A stretch of 64,000 nt of DNA from Frateuria edaphi (GTDB taxonomy: Bacteria; Pseudomonadota; Gammaproteobacteria; Xanthomonadales; Rhodanobacteraceae), in assembly GCF_021117405.1 (NCBI RefSeq), contig NZ_CP088251.1, positions 3,209,001 through 3,273,000 of the forward strand. The letters run 5' to 3'. Within the stretch, counting starts at the first letter, position 1; every line of letters starts with the position of its first letter. A program made the position numbers and the translations under genes. The notes below the pieces were generated by a model. That model was given only the letters and a program-made list of their open reading frames with translations, was not told the origin of the DNA and made no database searches. Of the stretch, positions 9,640 through 18,567 are shown in pieces.

Positions 9640-9824
9640 GTGGCGTGCTGCGTCACTCCCGCCCGACGACGCGGCGCCGCCGGTTTGAACCCCTGATGGC
9701 ACCGCCTGCCGCGCCGCGTCACTTGCGCTCGCCTTGTTCCCACGCACCCGACGCACGGACAATACGCGGCCCGGCGTAAACCCGACCGCACCCGGTCGCG
9801 GCCGCCGCCATTCGTGCGAGCCCC

Positions 9825-11480
9825 ATGCTGCGACTGACCGACCTGAAGCTCCCGCTCGACCACGCCCCCGAGGCGCTGGCGAAGGCGGTGCTCGCACGCC
9901 TGGAGCTCCCCGCCTCGGCGCTGCGCCGTATCGACGTGTTCCGGCGCGGCTACGACGCGCGCAAGCGCGGCGCCATCGCGCTGGTCTACACGCTGGACGT
10001 GGACGTGGCCGACGAGGCGGCGGTGCTGGCGCGCTTCGCCGACGACCGCCACGTGCAGCCCACGCCGGACACCCGCTACCACCCGGTCGCGCAGGCCCCG
10101 GCACGGCTGGAGCACCGGCCGATCGTGGTCGGCTTCGGCCCGTGCGGCATCTTCGCCGCGCTGATCCTGGCCGAGATGGGCTTCCGTCCGATCGTGCTCG
10201 ACCGCGGCAAGGCGGTGCGCGAGCGCACGAAGGACACCTGGGACCTGTGGCGCAAGCGCAACCTGCATCCGGAATCGAACGTACAGTTCGGCGAGGGCGG
10301 CGCCGGCACCTTCTCCGACGGCAAGCTGTACAGCCAGATTTCCGACCCGCACCACCACGGGCGCAAGGTGCTGACCGAGTTCGTCAAGGCCGGCGCCCCG
10401 GAGGAAATCCTCTACGTCAGCAAGCCGCACATCGGCACCTTCCGCCTGGTGACGATGGTGGAGGCCATGCGCGGGACGATCCAGTCTCTCGGCGGCGAGA
10501 TCCGCTTCGACCAGCGCGTGGAGGACCTCCTGATCGAGACGGCCGCCGACGGCACGCGCCAGGTCCGCGGCGTGCGGCTGGCCGATGGCGGCGAGCTGCG
10601 CTCGGACCACGTCGTGCTGGCGGTGGGCCACAGCGCGCGCGACACCTTCGAGATGTTGCATGCGCGCAGCGTCTACCTGGAGGCCAAGCCGTTCTCGATC
10701 GGTTTCCGCATCGAGCACCCGCAGTCGGTGATCGACCGCGCGCGCTTCGGTCCGCAGGCCGGTCATCCGCTCCTCGGCGCGGCCGACTATAAGCTGGTCC
10801 ACCACGGCAACAAACCCGGCCAGAGCGGGCGCTCGGTCTACAGCTTCTGCATGTGCCCGGGCGGCACCGTGGTGGCAGCGACCTCTGAACCCGGACGCGT
10901 CGTCACCAACGGCATGAGCCAGTACTCGCGCAACGAGCGCAACGCCAACGCGGCGATCGTCTGCGGCATCACGCCGGAGGACTTCGCGCCCTACGGCGAG
11001 GGACCACTGGCCGGCATCGCGCTGCAGCGGCACTGGGAATCGCACGCGTTCGCCATGGGCGGCGGCGACTACAGCGCGCCGGCGCAGCGCGTGGGCGATT
11101 TCCTGGCGGGACGGCCCACGCGCGACCTGGGCGAGGTACTGCCTTCCTACAAGCCCGGCGTGCACCTGACCGACCTCGCCACCGCGCTGCCCGACTATGC
11201 CATCGGCGCGATCCGCGAGGCGCTGCCGATGTTCGAACGGCAGATCCGGGGCTTTGCCATGCACGACGCCATGCTGACCGGGGTGGAAACGCGCACGTCC
11301 TCGCCGGTGCGGGTCAAGCGCAACGACGATGACTACCAGAGCCTCAACACGCGCGGGCTGTTTCCGGCCGGCGAGGGCGCGGGGTACGCGGGGGGCATCC
11401 TGTCGGCAGCGGTGGATGGCATCCGCGTGGCCGAGGCGGTGGCGCTTGCGATCACCGGATCGGAATCCCGCGCAGCCTGA
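9825..11480 (+). CDS. FAD-dependent dehydrogenase, COG2509 type
   Basis: A 551-residue flavoprotein. An N-terminal ferredoxin-like domain of about 90 residues (LPLDHAPEALAKAVLARL, FRRGYDARKRG) precedes the FAD/NAD(P) fold. The dinucleotide motif IVVGFGPCGIFAALILAEMG starts near residue 100, the VQFGEGGAGTFSDGKLYSQI block follows, and the C-terminal FAD motif is LFPAGEGAGYAGGILSAAVDGI (about 510-531). This is the architecture of the uncharacterised COG2509 dehydrogenases found widely in bacteria. The substrate is unknown. CMCPGG near residue 345 is a conserved segment of the family. No cotranscribed gene is evident; the GGDEF-EAL gene converges from the other side. Confidence 0.8.
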   Translation: MLRLTDLKLPLDHAPEALAKAVLARLELPASALRRIDVFRRGYDARKRGAIALVYTLDVDVADEAAVLARFADDRHVQPTPDTRYHPVAQAPARLEHRPIVVGFGPCGIFAALILAEMGFRPIVLDRGKAVRERTKDTWDLWRKRNLHPESNVQFGEGGAGTFSDGKLYSQISDPHHHGRKVLTEFVKAGAPEEILYVSKPHIGTFRLVTMVEAMRGTIQSLGGEIRFDQRVEDLLIETAADGTRQVRGVRLADGGELRSDHVVLAVGHSARDTFEMLHARSVYLEAKPFSIGFRIEHPQSVIDRARFGPQAGHPLLGAADYKLVHHGNKPGQSGRSVYSFCMCPGGTVVAATSEPGRVVTNGMSQYSRNERNANAAIVCGITPEDFAPYGEGPLAGIALQRHWESHAFAMGGGDYSAPAQRVGDFLAGRPTRDLGEVLPSYKPGVHLTDLATALPDYAIGAIREALPMFERQIRGFAMHDAMLTGVETRTSSPVRVKRNDDDYQSLNTRGLFPAGEGAGYAGGILSAAVDGIRVAEAVALAITGSESRAA

Positions 11481-11482
11481 AG

Positions 11483-11545
11483 CCCTCTTCCCGCCGGGGA
11501 CCGGGTTTGGGTGAGGGGCCGGGGCTCGCGGGTAGGTCGTCGGCC
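11483..11545. repeat. Interspersed GC-rich repeat, copy 1
   Basis: A 23-base block at 11507-11529 is identical, in inverted orientation, to 22175-22197. Flanking hairpin-like CCCTCTTCCC/GGGGACCGGG sequence is also similar. It lies between two convergent genes, as expected for a REP-like element, and may help terminate both transcripts. Confidence 0.55.
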
Positions 11546-11626
11546 CTGCAAATCGAAGACCCAAGTTCCCGCAAGAGCAGCCCCCCCCATCACGGCCTCT
11601 GCCAGAGCAGACGCGTGGGGGCAGAC

Positions 11627-14575
11627 TCAGTCGGCGAGGCCCTTGCGTCCCAGCCACTTCCCGATCGGCGCCGGATGCCCGAGCAGGTAGCCCTGCCCCA
11701 ACTCGCAACCCATGCCCAGCAGCGCCTCGCGCTGGGCCGGCGTCTCGATGCCTTCGGCGATCACCTGGATGTCGAGCGCGCGCGCCAGCGCCAGGATCGC
11801 GGCAACCACGGTGGTCGCGGTGGTGTGCTCCTCCTCGCCCAGCGCATGCACGAACGCGCGGTCGATCTTGAGCATGCGCAACGGCAGCGAATGCAGGTAG
11901 CTCAGCGACGAGTAGCCGGTTCCGAAATCGTCCAGCGCCGCGCCCACGCCGATCGCGCGCAGGCGCTCGAGCATCGTGCGGACCTGCTCGGGGTTGTCCA
12001 GCAGCGAGCCTTCGGTCACCTCCACGATCAACCGCCAGGGCGGCAGCCCGGTACGTTCGAGCAGGCGCACCAGGCGTGCATCGAAGTCGCGGTGTCGCAG
12101 GTGCAGTGCCGACACGTTGAAGGTCAGGAAGGTGTCCTTGTCCTCCAGCTTGAGGAACCGCTCGCAGCCACGCTCGAACAGCCGCCAGTCGATCGATTCG
12201 ATGTGCCCGCTGTCATGCGCCACCTTGAGGAAATCGGCCGGCCCCAGCACGCCGAGCTTTGGATGGTTCCAGCGCAGCAGCGCCTCGTAGCCGACCACCG
12301 CCCCATCCTCCAACCGGCAGAACGGCTGCAGGTACGGCTCGAACTCGTCGCGCTGCAACGCCTGGCGCAGTTCGCCTTCCATGGTCAGCACGTCGATGAC
12401 GTTCTTGGCCAGGGTTTCGTCGAACAGTTCGTAGCGCTTGCGGCCCTGGTCCTTGGCGCGGTACAGGGCGATGTCCGCGTCGCGCAACACTTCGTCGGCG
12501 GTGACGTAGGTGCTGTCGCCGATGGCGATGCCCATGCTGGCCGACGGTGCCAGCTCGCGCCCGGCAATCTGCATCGGCACGCCCAGCGCATCGAGCACCC
12601 GCTGGGCCACCGCCACTGCGGTGGAAGGGATGTCGATGTCCTCCAGCAGGATCGCGAACTCGTCGCCGGAGAGCCGCGCGACCACGTCGGGCTCGCGCAC
12701 GCAGTCGTGCAGGCGGCGGGCGATCTCCTTGAGGAAGGCATCGCCGGCCAGGTGGCCCAGGCTGTCGTTGATGACCTTGAAGCGGTCCACGTCCAGGTAC
12801 AGCAACGCGCAGCGGCGGCCCGGCTCGCGTTGCAGGATGGCCAGCACACGTTCGAGCCGGTCGCGCAGGAAACCGCGGTTGGGCAGTCCGGTGAGCGCGT
12901 CGTGCATCACCTCGTGCTTGAGCTGGCTCTGCACGCGCTCGCGCTCGCTGATCTCCTGGCGCAGTTCGGAGGTGCGCTCGGCCACGCGCTGTTCCAGTTC
13001 GGCGTAGGCGCGTTGCAGCGAGACCGCGGCGCGGCGGCGGTGGATGCTGTTGGCGATCTGCAATGCGGCGAAGGTGAGCAGTTCCTGGTCGGCCTGGTCG
13101 TAGTCGATCGATGCCGTATAGCTTTGCACCGCGACCAGGCCGATCGCCTCTTCGTCGACCCGCAGCGGCACGCCCAGCCAGCACACCGCCGGGCGACCCA
13201 CGCGGACGAGGTCGACCTCGTCCCGCCGCGCGAGCTCCAGCGTGTCCTCATGGAAGGCCAGCAACGGCTGCCCCTTGCGCAGCACGTATTCGGACAGGCC
13301 GCGGCCGAGCGGCCGCTCCTGCGCCTTGCGCACGCCGGCGTCGACGTAATAGGGAAACACCAGCTTCTTGCGATCGTCCGAGAGCAGCGCGATGAAGAAG
13401 TTTTCCGCGTTGATCAGCTCGCCGACCACTGCATGCGTGCGTTCGTAGAACTCGTTCTCGTCGATGTCGGCGGTGGCCAGCTGCGCGAGGTGGAACAGCG
13501 CCGCCTGCAACCGCTCGGCACGCTGGCGCTCGAGCACCTCCTGCTGCAGTCCGCGGTTGGCCTCGGCCAGCTCCTGGGTGCGCAGGCGCACGCGCTCCTC
13601 CAGTTCGTCCTTGCTCTGCTTGCGCTCCAGCGCGGTGAGCACATGGCTGCCGACGAACTCCAGCAACGTACGGTCTTCCTCGGAGAAGCCGATGCCGGCC
13701 TGGTAGCTCTGCACCACCAGCGCGCCGTGCACCTGGCCCTCGCGCAGCATCGGCACACCGAGCCAGTCGACCGCCTCCGGCCCGGACGGCGCGAAGGTGC
13801 CGGTCACCTGCCGGCTGATCTGGTCCAGGCTGCCCATCAGCGCCTTGCCGCCGGTGAGCAGGTGCCAGGTCAACGAATTGCGCATGCTTTCCAGCGACAC
13901 GTCGTGGCTGGTGTCCGGCGCGTCGGTGTCCTCGGCATCGGCGTAGTAGAGGAACCGCATCGTGCCGTGCTGCGGGTCGCTGCGCACGATGAAGAAGTTC
14001 TCCGCGTACATCAGCGTGCTGACGATACCGTGGAGACGCTTGAGCATCTCGGGCATGTCCAGGTCCGAGCCGGCCAGGTCGGAGATGGCGAACAGCGCGC
14101 GCTGCAGGACTTCCGAGCGCACCAGTTGCTTGTGCGAGTCCTCCAGGTCGGCCAGCTTCAGCGCGCGTTGCAGGTAGGGCCCGGCCAGCTCCAGGAAGGG
14201 CTCGAGCCGGTCCAGCAGCGACTCCGTCGGCTGGGCGCGTTCCAGTTCCAGCATCAGGAACGCGCGCTCCTGGGGCAGCAGGCGCAGCAGCAGTTCCTGT
14301 CCCTCGCGTACCGGCGCCCGCCCGTTCGATGCCAGCAGCGCCCGGGCGCGGCTGATGCGCCCGTAATCGGGCAGCCGGCCGCTGCTGCTGTAGGCCCGCG
14401 GCAGGCCGCTGCCGGCCCAGGCCACGACGGCGTGGCGACAGCCGGCAAGGTCCTGCGCGAAGGCGGCGACGACCGTGGCGACTTCGGCGGGCGTGGTCGC
14501 CTCCACCAGCCGGACCAGCCACGCGGCCTCGCCGCCCTGCGAGGGCTCCAGCGGCGTGGGGCGCGGGAAATTCAT
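11627..14575 (-). CDS. Multi-GAF GGDEF-EAL cyclic-di-GMP signalling protein
   Basis: A 982-residue cytoplasmic protein without membrane helices. In order it has an N-terminal GAF-like region (about 15-150), a GAF domain (about 155-315), a coiled coil (about 320-355), a second clear GAF domain (about 360-520), another coiled coil, GGDEF (about 560-715) and EAL (about 735-975). The GGDEF signature is SGDEF, with an RxxD inhibitory site (REPD) five residues before it. The EAL domain is complete: EALLRW, FNVSALHL, EVTEGSLL, DDFGTGYSS, LKIDRAFV and AEGIET. I therefore predict phosphodiesterase activity, with the SGDEF domain regulatory or weakly active. The ATG at 14575 begins MNFPRP; a start at 14749 or 14758 is possible but adds unconvincing sequence. 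The ligands of the GAF domains are unknown. Confidence 0.85.
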   Translation of the reverse strand: MNFPRPTPLEPSQGGEAAWLVRLVEATTPAEVATVVAAFAQDLAGCRHAVVAWAGSGLPRAYSSSGRLPDYGRISRARALLASNGRAPVREGQELLLRLLPQERAFLMLELERAQPTESLLDRLEPFLELAGPYLQRALKLADLEDSHKQLVRSEVLQRALFAISDLAGSDLDMPEMLKRLHGIVSTLMYAENFFIVRSDPQHGTMRFLYYADAEDTDAPDTSHDVSLESMRNSLTWHLLTGGKALMGSLDQISRQVTGTFAPSGPEAVDWLGVPMLREGQVHGALVVQSYQAGIGFSEEDRTLLEFVGSHVLTALERKQSKDELEERVRLRTQELAEANRGLQQEVLERQRAERLQAALFHLAQLATADIDENEFYERTHAVVGELINAENFFIALLSDDRKKLVFPYYVDAGVRKAQERPLGRGLSEYVLRKGQPLLAFHEDTLELARRDEVDLVRVGRPAVCWLGVPLRVDEEAIGLVAVQSYTASIDYDQADQELLTFAALQIANSIHRRRAAVSLQRAYAELEQRVAERTSELRQEISERERVQSQLKHEVMHDALTGLPNRGFLRDRLERVLAILQREPGRRCALLYLDVDRFKVINDSLGHLAGDAFLKEIARRLHDCVREPDVVARLSGDEFAILLEDIDIPSTAVAVAQRVLDALGVPMQIAGRELAPSASMGIAIGDSTYVTADEVLRDADIALYRAKDQGRKRYELFDETLAKNVIDVLTMEGELRQALQRDEFEPYLQPFCRLEDGAVVGYEALLRWNHPKLGVLGPADFLKVAHDSGHIESIDWRLFERGCERFLKLEDKDTFLTFNVSALHLRHRDFDARLVRLLERTGLPPWRLIVEVTEGSLLDNPEQVRTMLERLRAIGVGAALDDFGTGYSSLSYLHSLPLRMLKIDRAFVHALGEEEHTTATTVVAAILALARALDIQVIAEGIETPAQREALLGMGCELGQGYLLGHPAPIGKWLGRKGLAD

Positions 14576-14798
14576 GCACGCACCCCACGGCTGCGCAGGG
14601 GCCGATCGCCATCGCGACCGGCCCGTTGGTGCGCCCCTGCCTTGCAACAGCGCCAGTTCATGGGAATGCCGTAACGCCCCCGGTTCCTGCCCATTCTTGT
14701 TCCATACCACAAGATCGACCGGCGCGAACCTATCTTGAGTGGCGTGCATGCGGCGCATCGCGACGGCGGGGGCTGCCCGCGCGGGCTAGAATCACGCG
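14576..14798. other. Divergent intergenic region between the GGDEF-EAL gene and dinG
   Basis: A 223-base spacer that must hold both promoters. On the plus strand a TAGAAT hexamer (14787-14792) ends six bases before the dinG ATG, as in leaderless genes. I see no convincing -35 for either gene and no repeat. Confidence 0.4.
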
Positions 14799-14799
14799 A
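14787..14799 (+). promoter_or_regulatory. Candidate leaderless -10 element of dinG
   Basis: TAGAAT at 14787-14792 is followed by six bases and then the ATG. With the usual -10 to start distance, transcription would begin on or beside the initiation codon. No AGGAG-like sequence precedes the ATG. No good -35 hexamer is visible. Confidence 0.45.
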
Positions 14800-16904
14800 T
14801 GCTCACCGATGCCACCAAGGACGCGATCCGCGCCTCCTACGCGCGCCTGAAGGAAGGCCTGCCCGGCTTCCGCCCGCGCGCCGCCCAGGGCCGGATGATT
14901 GCCGAAGTGGCCAAGGCGCTGGCGACAGAGGGCGGCGCGGCCGTGGTCGAGGCGCCGACCGGCACTGGCAAGTCGATGGCCTACCTGATCGCCGGCATGG
15001 AGGTGGCGCGCGCGCAGAAGAAGAAACTGCTGATCGCGACCGCGACCGTGGCCCTGCAGGAGCAGTTGGTCGAACGCGACATCCCGCTCTATCTCAAGCT
15101 CGACGGCAGCGAGGCGAAAGTGGCGCTCGCCAAGGGTCGTGGCCGTTACCTGTGCCCGCGTAATCTGGCGATGGCGCGCCAGAGCATGGGCGCGGAAGCC
15201 AGCCAGCTGGGCCTGGGTTTCGATGCGGATCTGGCGTTGTGGTCCAAACCGCCGGCCGAGCGCGACAAGCAGGCACTGGCCAAGCTCGCCGGCGCCTTCG
15301 AGCGTGGCGAGTGGAACGGCGACATGGACGCCGCGCCCGAACCGGTCGGCGACATGCTGCGCCCCATGCTCACCACCAGCGCCGGCGGCTGTACCGGCCG
15401 CAAGTGCATCCACTTCATGCAATGCCCGTTCTTCGCCGCGCGTCGCGCGGTGGCCGATGCCGACCTGATCGTTGCCAACCAGGACCTGGTGCTCGCCGAC
15501 CTCACCATGCCCGGCGAGGACGAGGGCTGGGGTGGCGTGATCCTGCCCAAGCCGGCCGAGACGCTGTACGTGTTCGACGAGGCCCACCACGTGCCAGCCA
15601 AGGCGATCGACCGCGGCGCCGCCGAGGTGTACCTGGGCGCCAGCGTGCGCCAGTTGAGCCGACTCGCGCGGCAGGTGCACGCGGCCTATTCGCTGACCGA
15701 CAAGGAGTCCCTGGGCAAGCTCACGCTCGACGCGGGCGATGCGAAGCTGCAGGAGCTGAGCGACGGACTGGAGGAACTGGAGAAGGCGATCCGCCTGTCC
15801 TGGCTGCCCGACCCGGCCGAAAGCGAACCGATGTACCGCGGCTCGCTCGGCCAGTTGCCGGAGGACTGGGTGGTGCACGCGCAGGCGCTGCACGCGCAGA
15901 CGGCCGATATCCAGCGCTGGCTGACCGCCGTGCGCCGCGCCGTGGTGGAGATGACCGACGGCGGCCCGACCCAGGAAGCGCTCTCGCGCGAGCTGGGCAT
16001 GGCGCTCGAACGGCTGGACCGGCAGGAGCGCACCTGGCGCGCCTGGTCCGGCGACGATGCGGAAAACGCGCCGCCGCTGGCGCGCTGGGTGACGCTCGCC
16101 GGCGACCAGCAGCTGGTCTGCCATGCGTCCTCCGTTTCCGCCGGCGGCCTGCTGCGCCACGTGCTGTGGAACAACGCCAGCGGCGTGGTGCTGACTTCGG
16201 CCACGCTGAGCGCGGGCGGCAACTTCCGCGGTTTCGCCGACGCCACCGGCCTGCCGGACGACGCGGTCACGCTGAGCCTGCCCTCCCCGTTCGACCTGGC
16301 TGCGCAGGCGCGTCTGGAAGTGCCCGCGATCGACGCGCTGCCCGACGCGCGCGAAGCGCACGCCCAGGCGATCTGCGACTGGCTCGCCGACCACCTGGAC
16401 TGGAACGCGGGCAACCTGGTGCTGTTCACCTCGCGCGCCAAGCTCGACCGCGTGCTGCAGCGCCTGCCGATCGACAAGGTGCGCAAGGTGCGTGCGCAAG
16501 GGTCGCTCGGCAAGGCGCAGCTGATCGCCGAGCACATCGCGGACGTCGAGGCGGGCAAGGGCAGCACGCTGTTCGGACTGGCCTCCTTCGGCGAAGGCCT
16601 CGACCTGCCCGGCAAGCTGTGCGAGACGGTGGTGATCACCCAGTTGCCGTTCGCCGTGCCGACCGACCCGGTCGGCGCCACCTACGCCGAATGGCTCGAA
16701 TCGCGTGGACGCAACCCGTTCCTCGAAGTGAGCATTCCGGAAGCCACGCGCCTGCTCACCCAGTATTGCGGTCGACTGATCCGCAGCGAGACCGACCGTG
16801 GCCGCATCGTGCTGCTGGACCGGCGCGTGGTCACCAAGCGCTATGGCGCAGGCATGCTGCGCGCGCTGCCGCCGTTCCAACGGGTGATCGAGCGCGTCGC
16901 ATAG
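14799..16904 (+). CDS. dinG: ATP-dependent DNA helicase DinG
   Basis: A 701-residue superfamily 2 helicase of the XPD/DinG type, a 5'-3' enzyme that unwinds R-loops and forks. Walker A is EAPTGTGKSM (about residues 51-60) and Walker B is VFDEAHHVPA (about 255). Between them lie four cysteines of the expected 4Fe-4S cluster: YLCPRN, GGCTGRKC and HFMQCPFF. C-terminal helicase motifs include VLTSATLSAGG, SLPSPFDL and the QYCGRLIRSETDRGRIVLLDRR motif VI block. The ATG sits six bases after a TAGAAT -10-like hexamer and has no ribosome site, suggesting a leaderless message. I see no LexA-type operator. The stop codon TAG lies inside the terminal repeat of a 145-base element shared with the hutD promoter. 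Confidence 0.93.
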   Translation: MLTDATKDAIRASYARLKEGLPGFRPRAAQGRMIAEVAKALATEGGAAVVEAPTGTGKSMAYLIAGMEVARAQKKKLLIATATVALQEQLVERDIPLYLKLDGSEAKVALAKGRGRYLCPRNLAMARQSMGAEASQLGLGFDADLALWSKPPAERDKQALAKLAGAFERGEWNGDMDAAPEPVGDMLRPMLTTSAGGCTGRKCIHFMQCPFFAARRAVADADLIVANQDLVLADLTMPGEDEGWGGVILPKPAETLYVFDEAHHVPAKAIDRGAAEVYLGASVRQLSRLARQVHAAYSLTDKESLGKLTLDAGDAKLQELSDGLEELEKAIRLSWLPDPAESEPMYRGSLGQLPEDWVVHAQALHAQTADIQRWLTAVRRAVVEMTDGGPTQEALSRELGMALERLDRQERTWRAWSGDDAENAPPLARWVTLAGDQQLVCHASSVSAGGLLRHVLWNNASGVVLTSATLSAGGNFRGFADATGLPDDAVTLSLPSPFDLAAQARLEVPAIDALPDAREAHAQAICDWLADHLDWNAGNLVLFTSRAKLDRVLQRLPIDKVRKVRAQGSLGKAQLIAEHIADVEAGKGSTLFGLASFGEGLDLPGKLCETVVITQLPFAVPTDPVGATYAEWLESRGRNPFLEVSIPEATRLLTQYCGRLIRSETDRGRIVLLDRRVVTKRYGAGMLRALPPFQRVIERVA

Positions 16905-17046
16905 GGCGGGCGTGGGCCCACCGGGACGATCCTTTTCCTTGCGCGAGAGCGGCTCGTCGCTCGCGCAGCGGCGCGTTTCGCCAAGTGCCTTCGACTTCGC
17001 TCCACCATGCTCAGCGCGAGCCGACGCTGGACCGAAGCCCGCCCTA
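16902..17046. repeat. 145-base element with perfect 10-base terminal inverted repeats
   Basis: Its ends are TAGGGCGGGC (16902-16911) and the exact complement GCCCGCCCTA (17037-17046). Inside are a GTGGGCCCAC palindrome (16912-16921) and a GCGCGAG/CTCGCGC hairpin. The left end contributes the dinG stop codon, and the right end supplies the first bases of the TACAAT box in front of the HutD gene. It looks like a REP-like or MITE-like element. No protein is encoded in it. Related GAAGCCC...CCGCCCTAC sequence occurs near 28430-28451. Confidence 0.55.
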
Positions 17047-17057
17047 CAATGCCGCGA
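17045..17057 (+). promoter_or_regulatory. Candidate leaderless -10 element of the HutD-family gene
   Basis: TACAAT at 17045-17050 stands exactly six bases before the ATG at 17057, with no ribosome site. Its first two bases belong to the right inverted repeat of the 145-base element. Confidence 0.45.
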
Positions 17058-17617
17058 TGCCCATTCTCCGCCTGCACGACTGCCCCGCGCGCCCCTGGAA
17101 GAACGGCCTGGGCCGCACGCGCGAACTCGCCGTGGAACCGCCCGCCGCCGGCATGGACGACTTCCTCTGGCGGGTGAGCGTGGCCGAGGTCGACAGCGCG
17201 GCGCCGTTCTCCGCGTTTCCCGGTGTCGACCGCACCATCGTGCTGCTGGAGGGCGCGGGCTTTGCCATGGCGCTGGACGATGGACGCACGCATGCGCTGA
17301 CCGAACCGTTCGCACCCTTCGGTTTTCCCGGGGAGGCGCAGGTGACGGTGACGCTGGCCGGCGGCGCCACCCGCGACTTCAACCTGATGGTGCGCCGGGG
17401 CTACGCGCGCGGTCGCGTCGCGGTATGGCGCCCGTCCGATGACGTCCGACTGCAGGCGGAGACGGTGCTGCTTTACTGCGCGCGCGGGCGGCTCGAACTG
17501 GACGACGACGTCCTGCAGCCAGGCGATGCCTGGTTGCGGTCGGCCACGCTCCCGGCACGTTTGCAGTTGGCCCCCGGCGGCGTGGTGCTGGCGGTGAACG
17601 TGTCGCCCGTCGGGTGA
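17057..17617 (+). CDS. HutD family protein (cupin-like)
   Basis: A 186-residue soluble protein of the HutD/Ves family, recognised from the opening segment RPWKNGLGRTRELAVEP, from FLWRVSVAEVDSAAPFSAFPGVDRTIVLLEG and from DFNLMVRRGYARG. HutD proteins are bicupin-like. In Pseudomonas one modulates histidine utilisation, probably by binding formylglutamate or urocanate, and E. coli Ves is cold-induced. No hut genes are nearby, so a stand-alone role closer to Ves is likely. The message appears leaderless. Confidence 0.8.
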   Translation: MPILRLHDCPARPWKNGLGRTRELAVEPPAAGMDDFLWRVSVAEVDSAAPFSAFPGVDRTIVLLEGAGFAMALDDGRTHALTEPFAPFGFPGEAQVTVTLAGGATRDFNLMVRRGYARGRVAVWRPSDDVRLQAETVLLYCARGRLELDDDVLQPGDAWLRSATLPARLQLAPGGVVLAVNVSPVG

Positions 17618-17703
17618 GCGGCGCGCCACCGCGGTGATGGCATCGTCACGACAGCGCGCCACGGCGCGCCTATGATCGTTCCCCGAACCCGGGGAGAAGC
17701 GCG

Positions 17704-18291
17704 ATGCAGCTGATGATCTACGGCCTGTTCGTCTTTCTTGGCGTCCATGTGGTGCCGCTGGTCTTTCCGCGCTGGCGCCGTCGGCAGATCGACCGGTTTG
17801 GCGAACGGGCCTGGAAAGGCATGTTCGCAGTGGTGGCGCTGGCCGGCCTGGTGCTGACCTGCATCGGTTTCGGCCAGGCGAGGCGGCTACCGTTGGCGCT
17901 GTACACGCCACCGCTGTCGATGGATCACCTCAACGCGCTGTTCACCCTGGTCGCCTTCGTGCTGGTCGCGGCCGCGTACGTGCCGCGCAATCACATCAAG
18001 GCGGCGCTCGGCCAGCCGATGCTGCTGGGCGTGGTGGTCTGGGCGTCCGGGCACCTGCTGGCCACCGGCCTGCTGCATGACGTGGTGCTGTTCGGCGCAT
18101 TCCTGTCCTGGGCGCTGCCGGTGGCCGTCTGGTTGCGCCAGCGCGATCGGCTCGAAGGTGTCGACTATCCCGCCGGCACGCTGCGTGGCGATGCGATCGC
18201 GGTGGTGATCGGCGTGGCCGCGTGGGCCGTGTTCGCGTTCTGGCTGCACCGCTGGCTGATTGGCGTCGACCCGATGGCCGGCATGCACTGA
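17704..18291 (+). CDS. NnrU family membrane protein
   Basis: A 195-residue inner-membrane protein with about five or six hydrophobic helices, matching the NnrU family (MIYGLFVFLGVHVVPLVFPRWRRRQIDRFGERAWKG near the start, and GHLLATGLLHDVVLFGAFLSWA in the middle). NnrU was named for a gene linked to nitric oxide and nitrite reduction in Rhodobacter and resembles the 15-cis-zeta-carotene isomerase fold. A heme-linked role is suspected, but the function in this organism is unknown. A GGGGAGAA ribosome site precedes the ATG, and a TATGAT -10-like box lies near 17672. No denitrification genes are in the window. Confidence 0.8.
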   Translation: MQLMIYGLFVFLGVHVVPLVFPRWRRRQIDRFGERAWKGMFAVVALAGLVLTCIGFGQARRLPLALYTPPLSMDHLNALFTLVAFVLVAAAYVPRNHIKAALGQPMLLGVVVWASGHLLATGLLHDVVLFGAFLSWALPVAVWLRQRDRLEGVDYPAGTLRGDAIAVVIGVAAWAVFAFWLHRWLIGVDPMAGMH

Positions 18292-18368
18292 CGGGTGCCG
18301 CCAGTCATCTACGCGCGGGCGATCGACCGCGCTAGAGTGCCCCTCTTCCCACCACCCGAGGTGAGGTC

Positions 18369-18566
18369 ATGGTCGGTTTCCTGCTCTGGCTGCTGCTGCT
18401 CGTGTTCTGCTGGCCCCTGGCGCTGCTGGCCCTGGTGCTGTGGCCGATCGTCTGGTTGATATCGCTGCCGTTCCGGCTGGTGGGCATCACCCTGCACGCG
18501 GTGTTCGCCTTCCTCGGCGCGCTGCTGATGCTGCCCGCCCGCGTGCTGCGCGGCCGCCCGGCCTGA
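18369..18566 (+). CDS. Small membrane protein, 65 residues
   Basis: A very hydrophobic 65-residue protein with two or three helices (FLLWLLLLVFCWPLALLALVLWPIVWLISLPFRLV, then ITLHAVFAFLGALLMLPARVL) and a basic tail. The start is preceded by GAGGTGAGGTC, a good ribosome site. Its stop lies one base before the GTG of the next gene, so translation is probably coupled. I do not recognise a named family. Similar short proteins next to methyltransferases occur in relatives, from memory only. Confidence 0.6.
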   Translation: MVGFLLWLLLLVFCWPLALLALVLWPIVWLISLPFRLVGITLHAVFAFLGALLMLPARVLRGRPA

Positions 18567-18567
18567 C

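Noticed and set aside
11507-14674. Open frame of 1055 codons on the plus strand opposite the GGDEF-EAL gene
   Set aside because: It is a mirror frame caused by GC-rich third positions; the translation is a low-information mix of Gln, Ala, Val and His. The minus-strand protein has intact domains.
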